A stretch of DNA of 33,183 nt. Source: Pseudomonadota bacterium. GTDB taxonomy: Bacteria > Pseudomonadota > Gammaproteobacteria > Pseudomonadales > Moraxellaceae. This document shows, one piece after another, positions 5,911 through 15,693 of this stretch (position 1 is the stretch's first letter; every line of letters begins with the position of its first letter). The notes beneath the pieces are model-generated. The model ran no database searches, had not been told where the DNA came from, and was given only the letters and a program-made list of their open reading frames with translations. A program made the position numbers and the translations under genes. The stretch spans positions 1 through 33,183 of the forward strand of contig JAJXWR010000024.1 in NCBI GenBank assembly GCA_021781515.1, read 5' to 3'.

Positions 5911-7020
5911 ATGAAAGGCAAATGGCTGGTAGGTGTGTGGGCACTGATATCGGCATGGGCAGTAGCTCAGCCGCAGGTTCAAGATGAAATCCGGGATCAG
6001 GCCCCACAACGTTATACGGTGCAACAGGGGGATACGCTGTGGGGCATCGCTGGCCGTTTCCTGAAAGATCCCTGGTCGTGGCCTGCGGTATGGCAGGCCA
6101 ATCCTCAAATTGCCAATCCCCACCTGATTTACCCGGGTAATGTGATTTTGCTGTGTACCATCGAAGGTGAAAAGGTGTTGGCGGTGGATCCTGGGGGGGG
6201 CTGTGATAGGATTGCGCAGCAGTGGCGTGATAGCAATGGCAAAGATCGTACGGCGGTGAATGGTGTTGTACATCTGGAGCCGGAGGTACAGGATCTTGGG
6301 TCATCGAATGTAATCCCGACGATCTCTTTACGCAGTATTCTGCCGTATTTGAATCAGAGTCGGGTGGTGGATGCCGACAGCCTGAAACAGGCACCGTATG
6401 TCATCTCAGGTGGTGAAGGGCACTTGCTGGCGGGGGCAGGGGATCAGGCGTATGTGCGTGGAAAAATGAACAAGGGCCAGGTGTACGCCGTGTTCCGATC
6501 CGCTGGAGAGTATATTGATCCGGATACGCAGGAGCCACTGGGCGAACAGGCGGATTATGTGTGTAATGTTGATGTAGTGGATACCAGTACATCACACGAT
6601 ATCAATACGGTTGAAGTGACGCGGATGCGAGAAAGTTTACAGATCAATGATCGGGCGTTGCCTATTCAGCGCCGCATTGTGGTGCCGGTGTACTACCCGA
6701 AAGCGGCTGATAAGGTGAAGCCGGGTCGGGTGATTCGTGTGCTCGGTGGGGTGATGCATGCAGGTCAGAATGATGTGATTGTGATTAACCGGGGGCAAAG
6801 AGAAGGGATGCAGCCTGGGCATGTGGTGTCGTTATACCGACATGGGGCTGTAGTGGAAGATCGCATGACTACGGAACTGGTACGCCTGCCGGACGAGTTT
6901 GAGGGAGTAGCCATGGTATTTCGCATTTTTAACAAGACCAGTTATGCGTTAGTGTTGAAATCAGTGCGTCCCATCAAGGTGGGCGATGATACCAAACCTC
7001 CTCATAGTGGTGATTATTAG
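5911..7020 (+). CDS. Secreted LysM-domain cell-wall protein
   Basis: The 369-residue protein starts with a signal peptide (about 1-19, cleavage near AVA/QPQ). One LysM domain follows at about 34-82: YTVQQGDTLWGIAGRFLKDPWSWPAVWQ...NPHLIYPGNVI. The rest has no named domain but matches the long LysM proteins encoded next to dprA/tsaC/hemF in many gammaproteobacteria (PA0020-like). LysM binds peptidoglycan N-acetylglucosamine chains, so the protein is probably periplasmic and wall-associated. ATG 5911 has AAGGAAC about 5 nt upstream. The usual neighbour dprA is absent here. A G8 tract at 6193-6200 is a slippage-prone spot. It is followed by a strong terminator at 7053-7081. Confidence 0.85.
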   Translation: MKGKWLVGVWALISAWAVAQPQVQDEIRDQAPQRYTVQQGDTLWGIAGRFLKDPWSWPAVWQANPQIANPHLIYPGNVILLCTIEGEKVLAVDPGGGCDRIAQQWRDSNGKDRTAVNGVVHLEPEVQDLGSSNVIPTISLRSILPYLNQSRVVDADSLKQAPYVISGGEGHLLAGAGDQAYVRGKMNKGQVYAVFRSAGEYIDPDTQEPLGEQADYVCNVDVVDTSTSHDINTVEVTRMRESLQINDRALPIQRRIVVPVYYPKAADKVKPGRVIRVLGGVMHAGQNDVIVINRGQREGMQPGHVVSLYRHGAVVEDRMTTELVRLPDEFEGVAMVFRIFNKTSYALVLKSVRPIKVGDDTKPPHSGDY

Positions 7021-7052
7021 ATTTAGACCGGTGATCGTTGGTCTTCATTACA

Positions 7053-7081
7053 GGGTCGGGCAGTTGCCCGGCTCTTTTTTT
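7053..7081 (+). terminator. Rho-independent terminator after the LysM gene
   Basis: GTCGGGC (7055-7061), tetraloop AGTT, GCCCGGC (7066-7072) with one G-T pair, then T-C and seven Ts (7075-7081). Two further weak pairs extend the stem to 7053. It separates the LysM gene from hemF. Confidence 0.85.
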
Positions 7082-7144
7082 GTGGGAGATCCGGGTGGCT
7101 ATGGTGTGGCTGGCAGGTAGGTAAATGCCAACGAGGAGGGGCAC

Positions 7145-8053
7145 ATGACGGATAATTGGGAACAGGCACGCCGCTGGCTGCAGCAGTTGCAGGACGATGT
7201 GTGTCGTGAACTGACAGCCATCGATGGACAACCCTTCAACCGGGATGCATGGCAACGACCCGAGGGCGGTGGTGGTTGTAGCCGGGTGCTGGAAAATGGG
7301 CAGGTGGTCGAAAAAGGTGGTGTTAATTATTCTGCAGTCGAGGGGCTGACCCTACCGGCATCGGCCACCGTCAGGCGGCCTGAACTGAGCGGTTGCCCTT
7401 GGCAGGCGATGGGGGTGTCCGTGGTTATTCATCCACGTAACCCCTATGCGCCGACCTCGCACATGAATGTCCGTTGTTTACGGGTGCTACGCCAGGGGCA
7501 GGACCCGGTATGGTGGTTTGGCGGTGGTTTTGATCTGACGCCCTATTATGGTTTTGTTGAAGATTGTCGGCATTGGCATCAAACGGCGGCTCAGGCATTG
7601 GCCGAATTTCCGGGAGCACTCTATGCGCAATGGAAAGCCCAGTGTGATCGTTATTTTTTTTTGCAGCATCGGCAAGAACCCCGAGGCATTGGGGGGGTTT
7701 TTTTTGATGATTTTTGTGAACCAGGGTGGGATACCTGTTTTTCGGTGCTGCAATCGGTAGGGGCCGCCTATAGGCAAGCCTATCTGCCGATTCTACAGCG
7801 GCGCAGCGCCACTCCTTATGGTCAGCGGCAGCGGGATTTTCAGTTGTATCGCCGGGGGCGTTATGTGGAGTTTAATCTGGTGTATGACCGGGGTACCTTG
7901 TTTGGTTTGCAGTCTGGCGGTAGAACTGAATCGATATTGATGTCCCTGCCCAATGAAGTGCACTGGCGTTATCAGTGGCAACCTGAGCCTCAGAGCCCGG
8001 AGGCTGCACTCACCGAATATTATCTGCAACCCAGGGACTGGTGCCATGTCTGA
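7145..8053 (+). CDS. hemF: Oxygen-dependent coproporphyrinogen III oxidase
   Basis: HemF uses O2 to decarboxylate two propionates of coproporphyrinogen III to give protoporphyrinogen IX in haem synthesis, in the cytosol. The 302-residue length is normal. Family motifs are clear: [63 protein letters not shown] and [12 protein letters not shown] with [11 protein letters not shown] near the end. GAGGAGGGG lies before ATG 7145. Its last 8 nt overlap aroE, so the two are cotranscribed. Haem supply fits the cytochrome upstream. Odd point: a T9 run (7654-7662) and G7-T8 run (7691-7705) sit inside conserved codons. Confidence 0.97.
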   Translation: MTDNWEQARRWLQQLQDDVCRELTAIDGQPFNRDAWQRPEGGGGCSRVLENGQVVEKGGVNYSAVEGLTLPASATVRRPELSGCPWQAMGVSVVIHPRNPYAPTSHMNVRCLRVLRQGQDPVWWFGGGFDLTPYYGFVEDCRHWHQTAAQALAEFPGALYAQWKAQCDRYFFLQHRQEPRGIGGVFFDDFCEPGWDTCFSVLQSVGAAYRQAYLPILQRRSATPYGQRQRDFQLYRRGRYVEFNLVYDRGTLFGLQSGGRTESILMSLPNEVHWRYQWQPEPQSPEAALTEYYLQPRDWCHV

Positions 8054-8888
8054 ATCTGATCAGTATGCAGTGCTCGGCAACCCGGTTGCACATAGCCGTT
8101 CTCCCAGAATTCATGCGTTGTTTGCTTTGCAATGTGAACAATCCATGCAGTATCGGGCGATCTGTGTGGAACCAGGAATGTTTCCGGCAGTTGTGCGGGA
8201 TTTTATGCAGCGGCAGGGCAAGGGGGTCAATGTTACGGTGCCATTTAAGCAGGAAGCCTTTGAGTTGGCCGATGTGCTGACGGAAAGGGCGCAGCGTGCG
8301 GGTGCTGTCAATACCTTGTTGTGGAGTAATGACGGCCGATTATTGGGCGACAACACCGACGGAACGGGCTTGTTAAGAGATTTGCAGCGGTTGCAGATTG
8401 CTTTGAAAAACCGGCGCATTCTGTTGCTGGGAGCCGGTGGTGCCGCTCGGGGTATCCTGTCGCCACTCCTACAGGCAGAACCCACCAGTTTGACTGTGGT
8501 CAATCGCAACATAGACAAGGCGCACCAGTTACAACAGGAGATGGCCGATCTGGGTGAATTGCAGGTGGCGACGTATGAGGGGGTGCAAGGGGCATTTGAT
8601 CTGATAATCAATGCGACCTCCGCCAGTTTGCACGGCATAATGCCTGCCCTGCCTGAAGGGCTGCTGGCATCGGGAGCGGCGGCCTACGATCTGATGTACG
8701 CTGACCGCCCGACCGCATTTATGCAATGGGCTACGGATCAGGGGTGTACGCTGCGATCCGACGGCTTGGGTATGCTGGTAGAGCAGGCCGCTGAGTCTTT
8801 TTATCTCTGGAGGCATTGCCGTCCGGCAACCGCTCCGGTGCTGGAGCAGTTGCGCAGAGAAGTGGCAGCAACAACGGATTCAACCTAG
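8046..8888 (+). CDS. aroE: Shikimate dehydrogenase
   Basis: AroE reduces 3-dehydroshikimate to shikimate with NADPH in aromatic amino acid synthesis. The 280-residue protein shows [10 protein letters not shown] (11-20, substrate serines), VNVTVPFK with catalytic K68, GDNTDGTG with D105, and the NADP-binding [11 protein letters not shown]. The start at ATG 8046 overlaps the hemF end by 8 nt and gives the normal family length; in-frame starts farther upstream would lie within hemF. The 3' end overlaps convergent dapD by 9 nt. The hemF-aroE pairing is also found in Pseudomonas. Confidence 0.96.
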   Translation: MSESDQYAVLGNPVAHSRSPRIHALFALQCEQSMQYRAICVEPGMFPAVVRDFMQRQGKGVNVTVPFKQEAFELADVLTERAQRAGAVNTLLWSNDGRLLGDNTDGTGLLRDLQRLQIALKNRRILLLGAGGAARGILSPLLQAEPTSLTVVNRNIDKAHQLQQEMADLGELQVATYEGVQGAFDLIINATSASLHGIMPALPEGLLASGAAAYDLMYADRPTAFMQWATDQGCTLRSDGLGMLVEQAAESFYLWRHCRPATAPVLEQLRREVAATTDST

Positions 8889-9701
8889 GCGCAGTAATTC
8901 ATTAATGCCAACTTTGGCGCGTGTTTGCGCATCGACGCGTTTGACGATGATGGCGGCGTAGAGACTGTAACGCCCATTATCCGCCGGCAGCGCTCCGGGT
9001 ACTACAACGGCTCCGGCAGGTACACGGCCCATCAGTATTTCATCGCGTTCCCGATCATAAATACGGGTAGATTGGCCAATGTAGACGCCCATACTGATGA
9101 CTGCCCCGGCTTCGACGATCACTCCTTCAACAATTTCAGAACGGGCACCAATAAAACAGTCATCTTCAATGATCGTCGGGTTGGCCTGCAAGGGTTCCAG
9201 TACCCCGCCGATACCGACACCCCCGGAGAGATGGACACGTTTGCCAATCTGTGCACAGGAACCGACGGTGGCCCAGGTGTCTACCATTGTCCCTTCATCA
9301 ACATAGGCACCGATATTGACATACGAAGGCATCAGCACGGTATTGCTGGCAATATAGGCACCGCGGCGGACACAGGCCGGTGGTACAACGCGGATACCGG
9401 ATTGCTGAAATTCGCTGTGCCCCCAGTCACTGAATTTATTGGGAACTTTATCAAAATACTGGAGTTCCTGGCCGGCAGCCATGACTCGGTTATCCGTCAA
9501 ACGAAAGGATAACAGCACGGCTTTTTTCAGCCAGGAATGGACATGCCATGTCTGGCCCTGTTTTTCTGCGACCCGCAGGTTGCCCTGATCCAGTTGCCCT
9601 AAAACGTTTTCGATGTCGTCCCGCAGTGCCGCCGGGGCATTTTCGGGAGTGAGGGTCAGGCGTTGTTCGAAGGCGGATTCAATACGTTCTTGCAGTGTCA
9701 T
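8880..9701 (-). CDS. dapD: Tetrahydrodipicolinate N-succinyltransferase
   Basis: DapD transfers succinyl from succinyl-CoA to tetrahydrodipicolinate in the succinylase branch of lysine/diaminopimelate synthesis. The 273-residue product matches E. coli length (274). The middle and C-terminal parts form a left-handed beta helix of hexapeptide repeats: [20 protein letters not shown], then [20 protein letters not shown], then [20 protein letters not shown]. The start ATG 9701 gives the family start [12 protein letters not shown] with AAGGA about 10 nt upstream; an in-frame start at 9770 would overlap dapC. It lies 13 nt behind dapC, so an operon glnD-dapC-dapD is likely. Its end overlaps aroE tail-to-tail. 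Confidence 0.97.
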   Translation of the reverse strand: MTLQERIESAFEQRLTLTPENAPAALRDDIENVLGQLDQGNLRVAEKQGQTWHVHSWLKKAVLLSFRLTDNRVMAAGQELQYFDKVPNKFSDWGHSEFQQSGIRVVPPACVRRGAYIASNTVLMPSYVNIGAYVDEGTMVDTWATVGSCAQIGKRVHLSGGVGIGGVLEPLQANPTIIEDDCFIGARSEIVEGVIVEAGAVISMGVYIGQSTRIYDRERDEILMGRVPAGAVVVPGALPADNGRYSLYAAIIVKRVDAQTRAKVGINELLRLG

Positions 9702-9714
9702 AGAAGGGATATCC

Positions 9715-10911
9715 TTAGAGCGATTGGAAAAAACATAGCATACGTTGGCAGGCATCAAGACAGGTGTCAAGGTCTGGCACTAATGCGATGCGCACATAAT
9801 GCTCGCCTGGATTGATGCCCGCAGATTCACGTGCCAGGTAAGCGCCGGGGATGACCTGAACATTTTGTTGTTGCCACAGGCCCAGCGTGAAGGCTATTCC
9901 TGGAATGGGGGTTCTTAACCAGAGGTAAAATGAGGCATCGGGTTCATGCACCGGATAATGTGGGCGTAGCAAAGGAACCACGGCCTGAAATTTCTGGCGG
10001 TAAAGGTGGCGATTTTCCAGTACATGCGTTTCATCATTCCATGCGGCAATGCTGGCTTTTTGTGTGGGTAGGGGCATGGCAGAGCCATGGTAAGTGCGGT
10101 ACAGCAGGAAAGGGGCAATAAGCCGGGCATCGCCGGCGACAAAACCGGAGCGCAGTCCGGGCAGACTTGAGCGCTTCGACAGGGAATGAAATACCAGCAG
10201 ATTAGGAAAATCGGCCAGACCCATGGCCGCTGCGGCTTGGAGTAGCCCAGGTGGTGGGGCCGCTTCCTGGGGATAGATGTCGCTGTAACACTCATCACTC
10301 AGGATGATAAAATCATAGTACCGGGCTTTTTCGATCAGTTGCTGCAGCTGTGCCAGCGGGGTGACGGCACCGCTGGGATTGGCGGGGCTACAGAGAAATA
10401 GAATCTGGGTGCGCCGCCAGACTGATTCAGGAACACGCTCATAATCTGGAAGGCATTGCTGGGTGTCCAGCCAGGGCAGATAATAGGGTTGAGCGCCAGC
10501 TAACAGGGCGGCACCTTCATAAATCTGATAAAACGGATTGGGCATCAGGATCAAGGGTTTGCCAGTGGCATGTGCCAGGCATTGGACGCTTGCAAACAAC
10601 GCTTCCCGACTGCCATTCACCGGGAGCACCTGACGGGAGGCATCTACGGAACCGACGGGGAGTGCGAAGCGACGGACGAGCCAGTGGGCGATGGCTTCAC
10701 GCAATTCCTCTCCCCCTGCCGTAGCGGGGTACAGGGAAAATCCGTCCATGGCCAGACGCAGCTGTTCAAGTACAGATGCAGGGGCCGGATGGCGGGGCTC
10801 GCCCATGGACAGGGCGATAGCGCTCTTGTCCTGGGCGGGAGTCAGGCCTTGTTGCAGCAAACGCATACGTTCAAACGGGTAGGGTTGTAATTGGCTGAGA
10901 TAAGGATTCAC
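9715..10911 (-). CDS. dapC: Succinyldiaminopimelate aminotransferase (class I/II PLP enzyme)
   Basis: This is a fold-type I aminotransferase of about 398 residues. Landmarks: PYPFERM near the start, [40 protein letters not shown], and [16 protein letters not shown] with the PLP lysine near residue 246. Position directly before dapD identifies it as the DapC step (N-succinyl-2-amino-6-ketopimelate plus glutamate), as in Pseudomonas and Bordetella. GTG 10911 is preferred: it yields the usual [12 protein letters not shown] start and lies 1 nt after the glnD stop. An in-frame TTG at 10929 would overlap glnD. The transaminase specificity is inferred from context. Confidence 0.92.
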   Translation of the reverse strand: MNPYLSQLQPYPFERMRLLQQGLTPAQDKSAIALSMGEPRHPAPASVLEQLRLAMDGFSLYPATAGGEELREAIAHWLVRRFALPVGSVDASRQVLPVNGSREALFASVQCLAHATGKPLILMPNPFYQIYEGAALLAGAQPYYLPWLDTQQCLPDYERVPESVWRRTQILFLCSPANPSGAVTPLAQLQQLIEKARYYDFIILSDECYSDIYPQEAAPPPGLLQAAAAMGLADFPNLLVFHSLSKRSSLPGLRSGFVAGDARLIAPFLLYRTYHGSAMPLPTQKASIAAWNDETHVLENRHLYRQKFQAVVPLLRPHYPVHEPDASFYLWLRTPIPGIAFTLGLWQQQNVQVIPGAYLARESAGINPGEHYVRIALVPDLDTCLDACQRMLCFFQSL

Positions 10912-10912
10912 A

Positions 10913-13591
10913 TTAGCTGTCCTGATCAAGTTGAGTTCTCAAGGTTTCCGCCAGCCGGGCACACAGTTCCGGATCAGAGATAGGGTGTAACTGCCTGTCG
11001 GTCAGAAAAAAAACATCGTCGGCGCGCTCCCCGAGTGTGGCGATCCGGGCGTTTTGCAAATTGACTCCAAGTTCCATAAAAATGCGGCCAATCCGCGCCA
11101 GCAACCCGGGCCGATCCAGCGTGATCACTTCAACCACCGTCACCTGATGCATGATATCGTTGCTGAGTATGACTTCGGTACGAACCTGAAAATGCCGTAA
11201 TTGACGCGGGGTTCTTCTTCGAACAATGTCGGGGAAATGTTCCGGGTGAGACAAGGTGTGTCCCATAACGTGTTGAATATGCGTCAACCGGGCCCAGTCG
11301 ACGATCCGTTCATTCTGCTCGTCAAGAACGATGTAGGTATCCAGGGAAAAGTGGTTACTGGAAGTAATGATACGCGCATCCAGAACCGTCAGATGCAATT
11401 GATCCAGTGCACTGACCGTGGCTGCAAAAAGATTGGGTTGATCCTGAGTGTACACAAATATCTGGGTGGCGCCAAGAAAGCGGTTTTGTGTAGTTTCTCT
11501 GATTAGTACCAAGGGCTGGCTGGAATCACCATGCTGTAAAATGGCCTGGGTATGCCAGGCAATATCTTTGGCGGATTCGCGCAGAAAATATTCATCGCCC
11601 AGGGCATCCCACAGTGTTTGCATTGCTGTTTCGTCGATGCCATTACTGGCAAGTTCAGCCATGGCGGTAATTCGGGTTTCTTCAATCCATTCCTGTTTAT
11701 CAACAGGATTACCCAGTCCGCGGCGCAGCGCCCGATGCGTTTGCTGATACAGCTGACGCAACAGCGAGGCCCTCCAGGAATTCCATAAGGTGGGGTTGGT
11801 TGCACAGATATCAGCGACAGTGAGGGTGTAGAGGTAATCCAGATGTAAAATATCTCCCATTTTGAGGGCAAATTCATTGATGACATCGGGATCATTGATG
11901 TCTTTTTTTTGTGCAGTCATGGACATCAGTAAATGATTGCGGGTAAGCCAGCCGACCAGGTGCGCATCCCACAGTCCAAGGCGGTGCCGGGTACAGAAGT
12001 TGATGGCCTCATCAGCGCCCAACAGGGAATGATCGCCGCCGCGCCCTTTGGCAATATCATGAAACAGGCCGGCAAGATAGAGTAGTTCGATTTTTGGCAG
12101 ATTTTGCGCCACCTCAGAAACCACGGGAAGTTTTACCTGGATGTCGCGGTAGCGATAACGTCGCATGTTTTTAATCACCAGCAGGGTATGCGCATCCACC
12201 GTATAAATATGAAAGAGGTCGTACTGCATTTGTCCGGTAATGGCACCAAAAGCCGGAATATAACGGCCTAAAACACCATAGCGTTTCATGCTGCGCAGTG
12301 TGCGGAACAACACATCAGGGCTGCGCAGCAATTCAATAAAATGCGAGGTATTACGTACGTCATTACGAAAGCTATCGTCAATCAGATCCAGATGTTGCAT
12401 GATCAGCCGGATCGTACTCGCCCGGACACCACGAATCTCCCGATGACTGGCCAACAGAACGAAAATTTCCAGAAGCGCTGAGGGCGTGCGCCGGAAAACC
12501 CCTTCATGCACGACTTCAATATGATGGTTGCGTAACTGAAAACGGTTATTCAACGGGTAGATACGCTCATTTTCCAGTTGATCCTGTAAAATGTTTTCAT
12601 CAAAATGCTGTAACAACATTTCGTTCAGCGTTGAAATGAGCATGGCTGCCCGGTAGTACTGCTTCATCAACTGTTCGACCGCCCGTTGCCGCGGTTCATC
12701 CTGCATGCCAAACAGATCAGCCACCTGCCGTTGATGATCGAAAAGCAGGCGGTTTTCAGGGCGTCCGGTCAGCATATGCAGCGCAAAACGGATACGCCAA
12801 AGCAAGGTCTGACAGGCATCCAGTTGCATGTATTCGTGCTCGGCGAGAAAACCATGTTCGACCAGATCGTGCAGGGTGTGGGCCTTGAAATGACGCTTAA
12901 CGACCCAGCCAATCATCTGGATGTCGCGCAGACCGCCGGGTGCATTTTTGATATCGGGTTCCAGATTGTATTCTGTGTTATTGTGTTTGGCATGTCGTTC
13001 TTTCTGTTCCCGGGTTTTTGCACAATAAAACTCTTTGCCGGGCCAGAGCTGTTGTGCGCTGGTGGCCTCAAGCATTTGCAGACGCAGTGATTCAACTCCC
13101 GCTATCGTTCTGGATTCCATCAGATTAGTGGCAATCGTGATGTCCGTACGGGCAGAACTGTGGCATTCCATGATGGAACGAACGCTGGATCCCACATCCA
13201 GTCCCAGATCCCACAGCAGCGTGATAAACCGACTGATGCGATCCTCCTGATCTGCATTCAGCATCGGCAGGTCGTGCAGCACCAGTACATCGATATCCGA
13301 ATGTGGGTGCAGTTCACCCCGGCCATAACCGCCGACGGCCAGTAGTGCTACCCGCGGCTCTCTGCTGAGTGCCAAAGACAGCCAGGCGTGTTGCAGGACG
13401 GTATCAACAGCGGCCGAGCGGGCTTGCAGTAACCGCAGGACATCTTCACCCTTGCGGAATCGGGAAAACATCTGGTTCTGGGCCTGACGCAAGGCCGTGC
13501 GGTACACTGGAATCTGTGGCGGATCCTGCGGCGGGCCGAGTTGCCCGGATTCCAGTAACGCACGGTCGAGCAGTGGGGTAGTGATTTGCAT
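10913..13591 (-). CDS. glnD: [Protein-PII] uridylyltransferase / uridylyl-removing enzyme
   Basis: GlnD senses glutamine and adds or removes UMP on PII proteins to control nitrogen metabolism. The 892-residue protein has the nucleotidyltransferase motif GGYGRGELHPHSDIDVLVL (G87 to about 105, acidic D99 and D101), an internal HD hydrolase site in LAGLFHDIAKGRGGDHSLLG, and two C-terminal ACT domains (one around LFAATVSALDQLHLTVLDAR, the last around DRPGLLARIGRIFMELGVNL). All four parts are present and uninterrupted. It begins 32 nt after map on the same strand and is followed at once by dapC. The map-glnD-dapC order next to rpsB is common in gamma- and betaproteobacteria. Confidence 0.98.
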   Translation of the reverse strand: MQITTPLLDRALLESGQLGPPQDPPQIPVYRTALRQAQNQMFSRFRKGEDVLRLLQARSAAVDTVLQHAWLSLALSREPRVALLAVGGYGRGELHPHSDIDVLVLHDLPMLNADQEDRISRFITLLWDLGLDVGSSVRSIMECHSSARTDITIATNLMESRTIAGVESLRLQMLEATSAQQLWPGKEFYCAKTREQKERHAKHNNTEYNLEPDIKNAPGGLRDIQMIGWVVKRHFKAHTLHDLVEHGFLAEHEYMQLDACQTLLWRIRFALHMLTGRPENRLLFDHQRQVADLFGMQDEPRQRAVEQLMKQYYRAAMLISTLNEMLLQHFDENILQDQLENERIYPLNNRFQLRNHHIEVVHEGVFRRTPSALLEIFVLLASHREIRGVRASTIRLIMQHLDLIDDSFRNDVRNTSHFIELLRSPDVLFRTLRSMKRYGVLGRYIPAFGAITGQMQYDLFHIYTVDAHTLLVIKNMRRYRYRDIQVKLPVVSEVAQNLPKIELLYLAGLFHDIAKGRGGDHSLLGADEAINFCTRHRLGLWDAHLVGWLTRNHLLMSMTAQKKDINDPDVINEFALKMGDILHLDYLYTLTVADICATNPTLWNSWRASLLRQLYQQTHRALRRGLGNPVDKQEWIEETRITAMAELASNGIDETAMQTLWDALGDEYFLRESAKDIAWHTQAILQHGDSSQPLVLIRETTQNRFLGATQIFVYTQDQPNLFAATVSALDQLHLTVLDARIITSSNHFSLDTYIVLDEQNERIVDWARLTHIQHVMGHTLSHPEHFPDIVRRRTPRQLRHFQVRTEVILSNDIMHQVTVVEVITLDRPGLLARIGRIFMELGVNLQNARIATLGERADDVFFLTDRQLHPISDPELCARLAETLRTQLDQDS

Positions 13592-13622
13592 GATTTCAGA
13601 TCTCTGGGTCTGGCAGGTGGGT

Positions 13623-14423
13623 TTAGCCGGTGACTACTGCCGTACCGGTGGGGAGGATAATCTCTTCTCCGGGCCTGAGTGTCAGGACTTCAACCCCGGT
13701 GTCGGTGACCAGCAATGTATGTTCCCATTGTGCGGATAACTGATGATCACGGGTTACCACCGTCCATTGGTCGGAAAGAAGTCGGGTATGATGTGTACCG
13801 GCATTGATCATTGGTTCAATGGTAAAAATCATGCCGGCTCGCAGCACCATGCCGGTTCCGGGTTGACCATAATGCAATATCTGCGGATCTTCGTGAAAAA
13901 CTTTACCAATACCATGGCCACAATAATCGCGTACCACGGAAAAATGCTGGGCTTGCGCATGGGTCTGTATAGCGTTTCCGATATCTCCCAACGTTGCTCC
14001 CTGGCGAACCTGTGCGATGCCAAGGTACAGGCATTCCTGACTGACTTTGCATAGCCGGTGCGCCAGGGGCGAACAGTCGCCCACCAGAAACATCTGGCTG
14101 GTATCCCCATGGTAGCCCTGATGGATAACCGTGATGTCGATATTGATGATATCCCCGTTTTTCAGGATCTTTTTGTCCGTAGGTATGCCATGACAGATCA
14201 CGTGGTTGACCGAAGTGCAGATGCTTTTAGGAAAACCATGATAGTTTAGCGGGGCAGGAATGACACGCTGAACGGAGACCATGTATTCATGACACAGTCG
14301 GTCCAGTTCCAGAGTGCTGATCCCGGCCTGCACATAAGGAGCAATATATACCAGAACATCCGCCGCCAGACGACCCGCTTCCCGCATCGCCTGAATGTCT
14401 ACCGGGGTCTTGATCAGACTCAT
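13623..14423 (-). CDS. map: Methionine aminopeptidase type I
   Basis: Map removes initiator methionine from new proteins. The 266-residue enzyme has the five metal ligands in their family settings: the Asp pair in NIDITVIHQGYHGDTSQMF, His in CGHGIGKVFHEDP, Glu in FTIEPM and Glu in QWEHTLLV. The start ATG 14423 has GGAG about 6 nt upstream and gives the normal N-terminus SLIKTPVDIQAMREAG; the open frame continues to 14588 but the extra residues do not fit the family. It is divergent from rpsB across 234 nt, as in many Proteobacteria. Confidence 0.97.
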   Translation of the reverse strand: MSLIKTPVDIQAMREAGRLAADVLVYIAPYVQAGISTLELDRLCHEYMVSVQRVIPAPLNYHGFPKSICTSVNHVICHGIPTDKKILKNGDIINIDITVIHQGYHGDTSQMFLVGDCSPLAHRLCKVSQECLYLGIAQVRQGATLGDIGNAIQTHAQAQHFSVVRDYCGHGIGKVFHEDPQILHYGQPGTGMVLRAGMIFTIEPMINAGTHHTRLLSDQWTVVTRDHQLSAQWEHTLLVTDTGVEVLTLRPGEEIILPTGTAVVTG

Positions 14424-14459
14424 TACAACTCCATGTGGGCCATTCTGTCGGGAATGGCA

Positions 14460-14488
14460 TTGAGGTTTGAGAGTAAATGTGTTATAAA
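14460..14488 (+). promoter_or_regulatory. Candidate sigma-70 promoter for rpsB
   Basis: TTGAGG (14460-14465), 17-nt spacer, TATAAA (14483-14488). It lies in the map/rpsB divergent region and would give an rpsB leader of roughly 160 nt. That leader contains short self-complementary G/C blocks (for example CACC-TCCC-GGGGTG at about 14568-14581), in the place where S2 autoregulation of rpsB is known in gammaproteobacteria. Function is inferred. Confidence 0.45.
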
Positions 14489-14657
14489 GCGCGGCGCTTG
14501 GGCTCGAACCGGGCTGTAAAGTGTACAGTGTAAACGATTTTTCAATGAATCCACACATGTATCGACACACCTCCCGGGGTGCCTGCAATCAGTCTGAGGT
14601 CAGTCTGTAGACAGGTCGGGGGGTGGGATATATGGAGGCCTAACCCAGGAGTTAAAA

Positions 14658-15413
14658 ATGGCACACGTTGCAATGCGTGACCTGCTGCAGGCAGGCGCAC
14701 ACTTTGGTCACCAGACCCGATTCTGGAACCCGAAAATGAAGCCCTATATTTATGGGGCGCGTAACAAGATTCATATTATCAATCTGGAACATACCGTTCC
14801 GGCGCTGAATGATGCCCTGAATTTTGCAAACGGCCTGGCGAGCCGTGGTAACAAGGTCCTGTTTGTGGGCACCAAGCGTGCTGCTGCGGGATTGGTGCGT
14901 GAACAGGCGGCCCGTTGTGGTATGCCCTACGTCGATCATCGCTGGCTGGGAGGTATGCTCACCAACTGGAAAACGATTCGCCAGTCCATCAAGCGCCTCA
15001 AAGATCTCGAATTGCAATCCCAGGACGGTACATTTGCCAAACTGACCAAGCGCGAAGCACTGGAAAGGGCGCGGGAAATGGAAAAACTGGATCGTTCCCT
15101 CGGTGGTATCAAGGACATGGGTGGGTTGCCCGATGCATTGTTCATCATTGATGTGGATCATGAGAAAATTGCCTTGACGGAAGCCAGAAAACTGGGGATA
15201 CCGGTGATTGCCGTAGTAGACACCAACAGCGATCCCGACGGAGTCAATTATGTGATTCCGGGCAACGACGATGCGATTCGTGCGGTACATCTCTATGTCA
15301 GTTCCATGGCCACCGCCATTATTGAAGGCAAAGAATATGCAATGACCCAAAATGCTGGCCGCGAAGGCCGGGAAGAGGATGGTGTCGTTGGGGCGGACGC
15401 TGAAAAAGCCTGA
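14658..15413 (+). CDS. rpsB: 30S ribosomal protein S2
   Basis: S2 is a 30S subunit protein. The 251-residue sequence is typical: [109 protein letters not shown] sits about 6 nt before ATG 14658. It heads the rpsB-tsf transcription unit; the 280-nt gap to tsf holds a hairpin and a 12-bp tandem repeat. Confidence 0.99.
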   Translation: MAHVAMRDLLQAGAHFGHQTRFWNPKMKPYIYGARNKIHIINLEHTVPALNDALNFANGLASRGNKVLFVGTKRAAAGLVREQAARCGMPYVDHRWLGGMLTNWKTIRQSIKRLKDLELQSQDGTFAKLTKREALERAREMEKLDRSLGGIKDMGGLPDALFIIDVDHEKIALTEARKLGIPVIAVVDTNSDPDGVNYVIPGNDDAIRAVHLYVSSMATAIIEGKEYAMTQNAGREGREEDGVVGADAEKA

Positions 15414-15460
15414 CATACCTGCCTCATTCAAGGAACGAGAATGTGATCGTTTTGGCGGCG

Positions 15461-15485
15461 CTTCCGATCGGTCGAAAACCGGAAG
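15461..15485 (+). other. Stem-loop in the rpsB-tsf spacer
   Basis: CTTCC (15461-15465) pairs with GGAAG (15481-15485), and inside it GGT (15470-15472) pairs with ACC (15478-15480) around loop CGAAA, with GATC bulged. There is no T-tract after it. It could act as an mRNA processing or partial attenuation site that sets the S2 to EF-Ts ratio. This is inferred. Confidence 0.4.
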
Positions 15486-15542
15486 GGGCGCGGCCAGGAT
15501 TTTGCGGAATTCCTGAGCCAACGAATGTCTGAAAAGTCCGTT

Positions 15543-15578
15543 GAGTTCTGAAGTGAGTTCTGAAGTGAGTTCTGAAGC
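15543..15578 (+). repeat. Three tandem copies of a 12-bp unit between rpsB and tsf
   Basis: The unit GAGTTCTGAAGT occurs at 15543-15554 and 15555-15566, and at 15567-15578 with the last base changed to C. It lies about 110 nt upstream of tsf, just before a TATAAA at 15584-15589. No function is recognised. The copy number is likely to vary between strains. Confidence 0.85.
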
Positions 15579-15693
15579 AACACTATAAAAAATGAGTTTT
15601 CCAGTGAATCAGGTCAGACAGTGAGGGGAAATTACTGTCTGGGGCGCGCTGGGAATTTTAACGTCTTGCCTTAATCAATCGGGAGTGAAAGTA

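Noticed and set aside
5788-6394. Long reverse-strand open frames under the LysM gene
   Set aside because: Shadow frames of a clear forward gene with signal peptide and LysM domain; composition unlike protein.
14488-14515. tRNA-like T-arm (GGCTCGAACCGGGC and its reverse complement)
   Set aside because: No matching acceptor or anticodon stem on either strand; chance similarity.
14652-15521. 289-codon reverse-strand open frame across rpsB
   Set aside because: Antisense shadow of ribosomal protein S2; no independent support.
15541-15580. CRISPR-like repeats between rpsB and tsf
   Set aside because: Units are 12 bp and directly adjacent with no spacers, so this is a simple tandem repeat.
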